Notes under the pieces: generated by a model
Told to the model about the DNA's origin: nothing
The model's database searches: none
What the model saw: the letters and a program-made list of their open reading frames with translations, nothing else
Source of the DNA: JBMOLL01 sp049325415
GTDB taxonomy: Bacteria > Bacteroidota > Bacteroidia > Bacteroidales > GCA-2748055
Direction: 5' to 3'
NCBI GenBank assembly: GCA_049325415.1
Contig: JBMOLL010000078.1
Location: 1 to 62,979, forward strand
Length of the DNA stretch: 62,979 bases
In this document: piece by piece, positions 61,835-62,979 of the stretch
Position numbering within the stretch: the stretch's first letter is position 1
How the letters are laid out: every line of letters begins with the position of its first letter
Translations under genes and position numbers: made by a program

Positions 61835-62048
61835 ATTCTTATTGCCGGATTATTAAATAGTTCATTTACCAGTATTTACACCATTCTTTCCTGGTTGGAA
61901 GCAAGATCCCCTATCCTCCTTACTATCAAAGATAGAAAAATTATTCTGCCGCCTTACTGCTATTTACACACCTTGTTAACAAAAGTTTAATTATACTGCA
62001 GGAGATAAATTATTCCCTTCAATTCAGTTTTGAATCCGGTTTAAGGTA

Positions 62049-62056
62049 TATTTTTG
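62049..62056 (+). promoter_or_regulatory. Candidate -7 box (TATTTTTG)
   Basis: TATTTTTG matches TAnnTTTG and ends 23 bases before ATG 62080. TTTG at 62029-62032 lies 16 bases upstream, a slightly short but plausible -33 element. Confidence 0.5.
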
Positions 62057-62079
62057 TATCAGACTGCGAAAACTAAGGA

Positions 62080-62979
62080 ATGACCCTGATGACAAGGACC
62101 TTAATTTTGAGGATTTTTCCGCTTGCACTGTTTCTCTACGTATCCTCCTGTGACAACCTGTTCAGGAACAGGAGGGCTGACAATACGGTTACGGGTACAG
62201 AAAGCTGCAGGGATTGTCATGAAGGTTTTTATACGATCTGGGACCATTCTCCTCACGCGGGATCGGTCAGGCCCCTGACTCCCTCGTTTATCGAGGAACT
62301 TTATTTCGATCATAAAGCCATCGTCGCCGGTGAGCAGTCGTTTACACCGGAGCGGGAAAACGACATCCTGATCATTGCTGTTCGTTCGGTAGCGGGACTC
62401 AGTGAAAAGATACAGCCTGTTGCCGTAATGGGGAACAGGAAAAACTGCTATTTCCTTTCACGCAGCGAAGACGGCGTTTTCAGGCTTATTCCGGTAGCCT
62501 ACAGTCAGCCGCAGGGAAAATGGTTTCTCTCCGAAGATTCCCTGTACATCAACTGCTCCATGAATGACGAGGTTTACGGCTCCTGGAAAGCCAATCCGGG
62601 AGTTTTTACCACAACCTGTTATTCCTGTCATGTGAATCCGGCCTCCTCCCATTTCGATCCTTACACCAACAGTTATATTGCCGACAGGTTTGAGGAGGGG
62701 ATCAGTTGTGAGAGCTGCCACGGCGAAGCAAAATCCCACGACAGGGCCATGCGGGCGCTGGAAGCCGGTGAAACGCCCGGTGATCCGATGATCCTCAAGG
62801 TGTCGTCGTTCACTCCTGCCCAGATCAATGATCTCTGCTTTTCCTGCCATTCCGATGCTATACCCTTAACTCCGGTCTACACTCCCGGCGGACGTTTTCT
62901 TGATTTTTTCAATCCGTCCACCATGGGACCCGGACAAGCATCTTCAGGCGATACGGTAATCAGACATAGTTATCTGTAC
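62080..62979 (+). CDS. Multiheme c-type cytochrome lipoprotein, 3' end missing
   Basis: ATG 62080 (AAGGA just upstream) opens a frame that runs to the window edge without a stop, 300 codons. A second ATG at 62089 is also possible. The lipoprotein signal (LRIFPLALFLYVSSC) is followed by four CXXCH motifs so far: CRDCH, CYSCH, CESCH and CFSCH. CRDCHEGFYTIWDHSPHAGS is the usual first-heme pattern of periplasmic multiheme cytochromes. More hemes probably follow beyond the edge. It would pass electrons at the cell envelope. It is divergent from the six-PAS kinase. Antisense open frames over it are shadows. Confidence 0.88.
   Translation, partial: MTLMTRTLILRIFPLALFLYVSSCDNLFRNRRADNTVTGTESCRDCHEGFYTIWDHSPHAGSVRPLTPSFIEELYFDHKAIVAGEQSFTPERENDILIIAVRSVAGLSEKIQPVAVMGNRKNCYFLSRSEDGVFRLIPVAYSQPQGKWFLSEDSLYINCSMNDEVYGSWKANPGVFTTTCYSCHVNPASSHFDPYTNSYIADRFEEGISCESCHGEAKSHDRAMRALEAGETPGDPMILKVSSFTPAQINDLCFSCHSDAIPLTPVYTPGGRFLDFFNPSTMGPGQASSGDTVIRHSYLY

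Noticed and set aside
1..62979. CRISPR arrays, tRNA or rRNA genes and complete insertion sequences
   Set aside because: I looked for regularly spaced repeats, cloverleaf-like segments and transposase motifs on both strands and saw none. A covariance-model scan could still find a small RNA.

Overview
The window looks like a chromosomal segment of a Bacteroidota bacterium, probably class Bacteroidia. The evidence is a type IX secretion C-terminal sorting domain, a FISUMP-domain protein, DUF5777, GWxTD and DUF3127 families, several hybrid histidine kinases, a double-glycine peptide of the Bacteroidales type, and promoter boxes of the form TAnnTTTG in front of many genes. Heme proteins (a CX4CH/CXXCH cytochrome gene and a multiheme lipoprotein cut by the right end) suggest a respiratory or environmental lifestyle. 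No tRNA, rRNA, CRISPR array or complete insertion sequence was seen.

Bases 1-8400 are visibly AT-rich and look accessory. They hold an attC-like stem-loop, small orphan genes, a ParDE-type toxin-antitoxin pair, a membrane gene broken by an in-frame TGA, and a large hybrid kinase broken by an in-frame TAG. These are followed by a secreted FISUMP protein and a secreted TIM-barrel protein. A direct repeat of about 130 bp and a leftover 3' end of an esterase gene show that this part was duplicated and then partly deleted. From about 8540 the composition becomes GC-richer and mostly housekeeping-like.

The minus-strand block 13092-16034 encodes periplasmic redox proteins: two heme-motif proteins, a DUF5777 beta-barrel and a YceI protein. 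The block 26074-35861 runs as one minus-strand unit: nucleotidyltransferase, NahK-like sugar kinase, GH2 beta-galactosidase, GH109-like enzyme, CotH protein and DMT exporter. The first four genes fit salvage of N-acetylhexosamines from glycans. Around them lie two-component sensors, a SatD-like regulator and a YbjQ protein. Genes 36004-40580 carry tRNA modification (TtcA-like, MnmD-like), an FKBP isomerase and a DUF3127 protein. Between them is a tyrosine-recombinase-like protein in which I find no catalytic residues.

The most interesting region is 40648-46291. A cytosolic histidine kinase, a membrane anti-sigma/TPR protein, a 43-residue double-glycine peptide, a secreted membrane-anchored TPR-CHAT protease and an ECF sigma factor sit together. 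Within the CHAT gene the base composition changes abruptly at the TPR/CHAT boundary (13 G+C of 60 at 44401-44460 against 32 of 60 at 44581-44640). This suggests that the sensing half was exchanged while the protease half stayed native. A peptide-protease-sigma surveillance or signalling system is a reasonable hypothesis.

The right part (46512-62979) holds an M64 metalloprotease, an MscS channel, an Lrp regulator and a four-gene unit (DUF1643, ABC-F, GWxTD lipoprotein, RlmB). It continues with a DUF302 protein, RlmD, an AGCS symporter, a six-PAS hybrid kinase and the start of a multiheme cytochrome.
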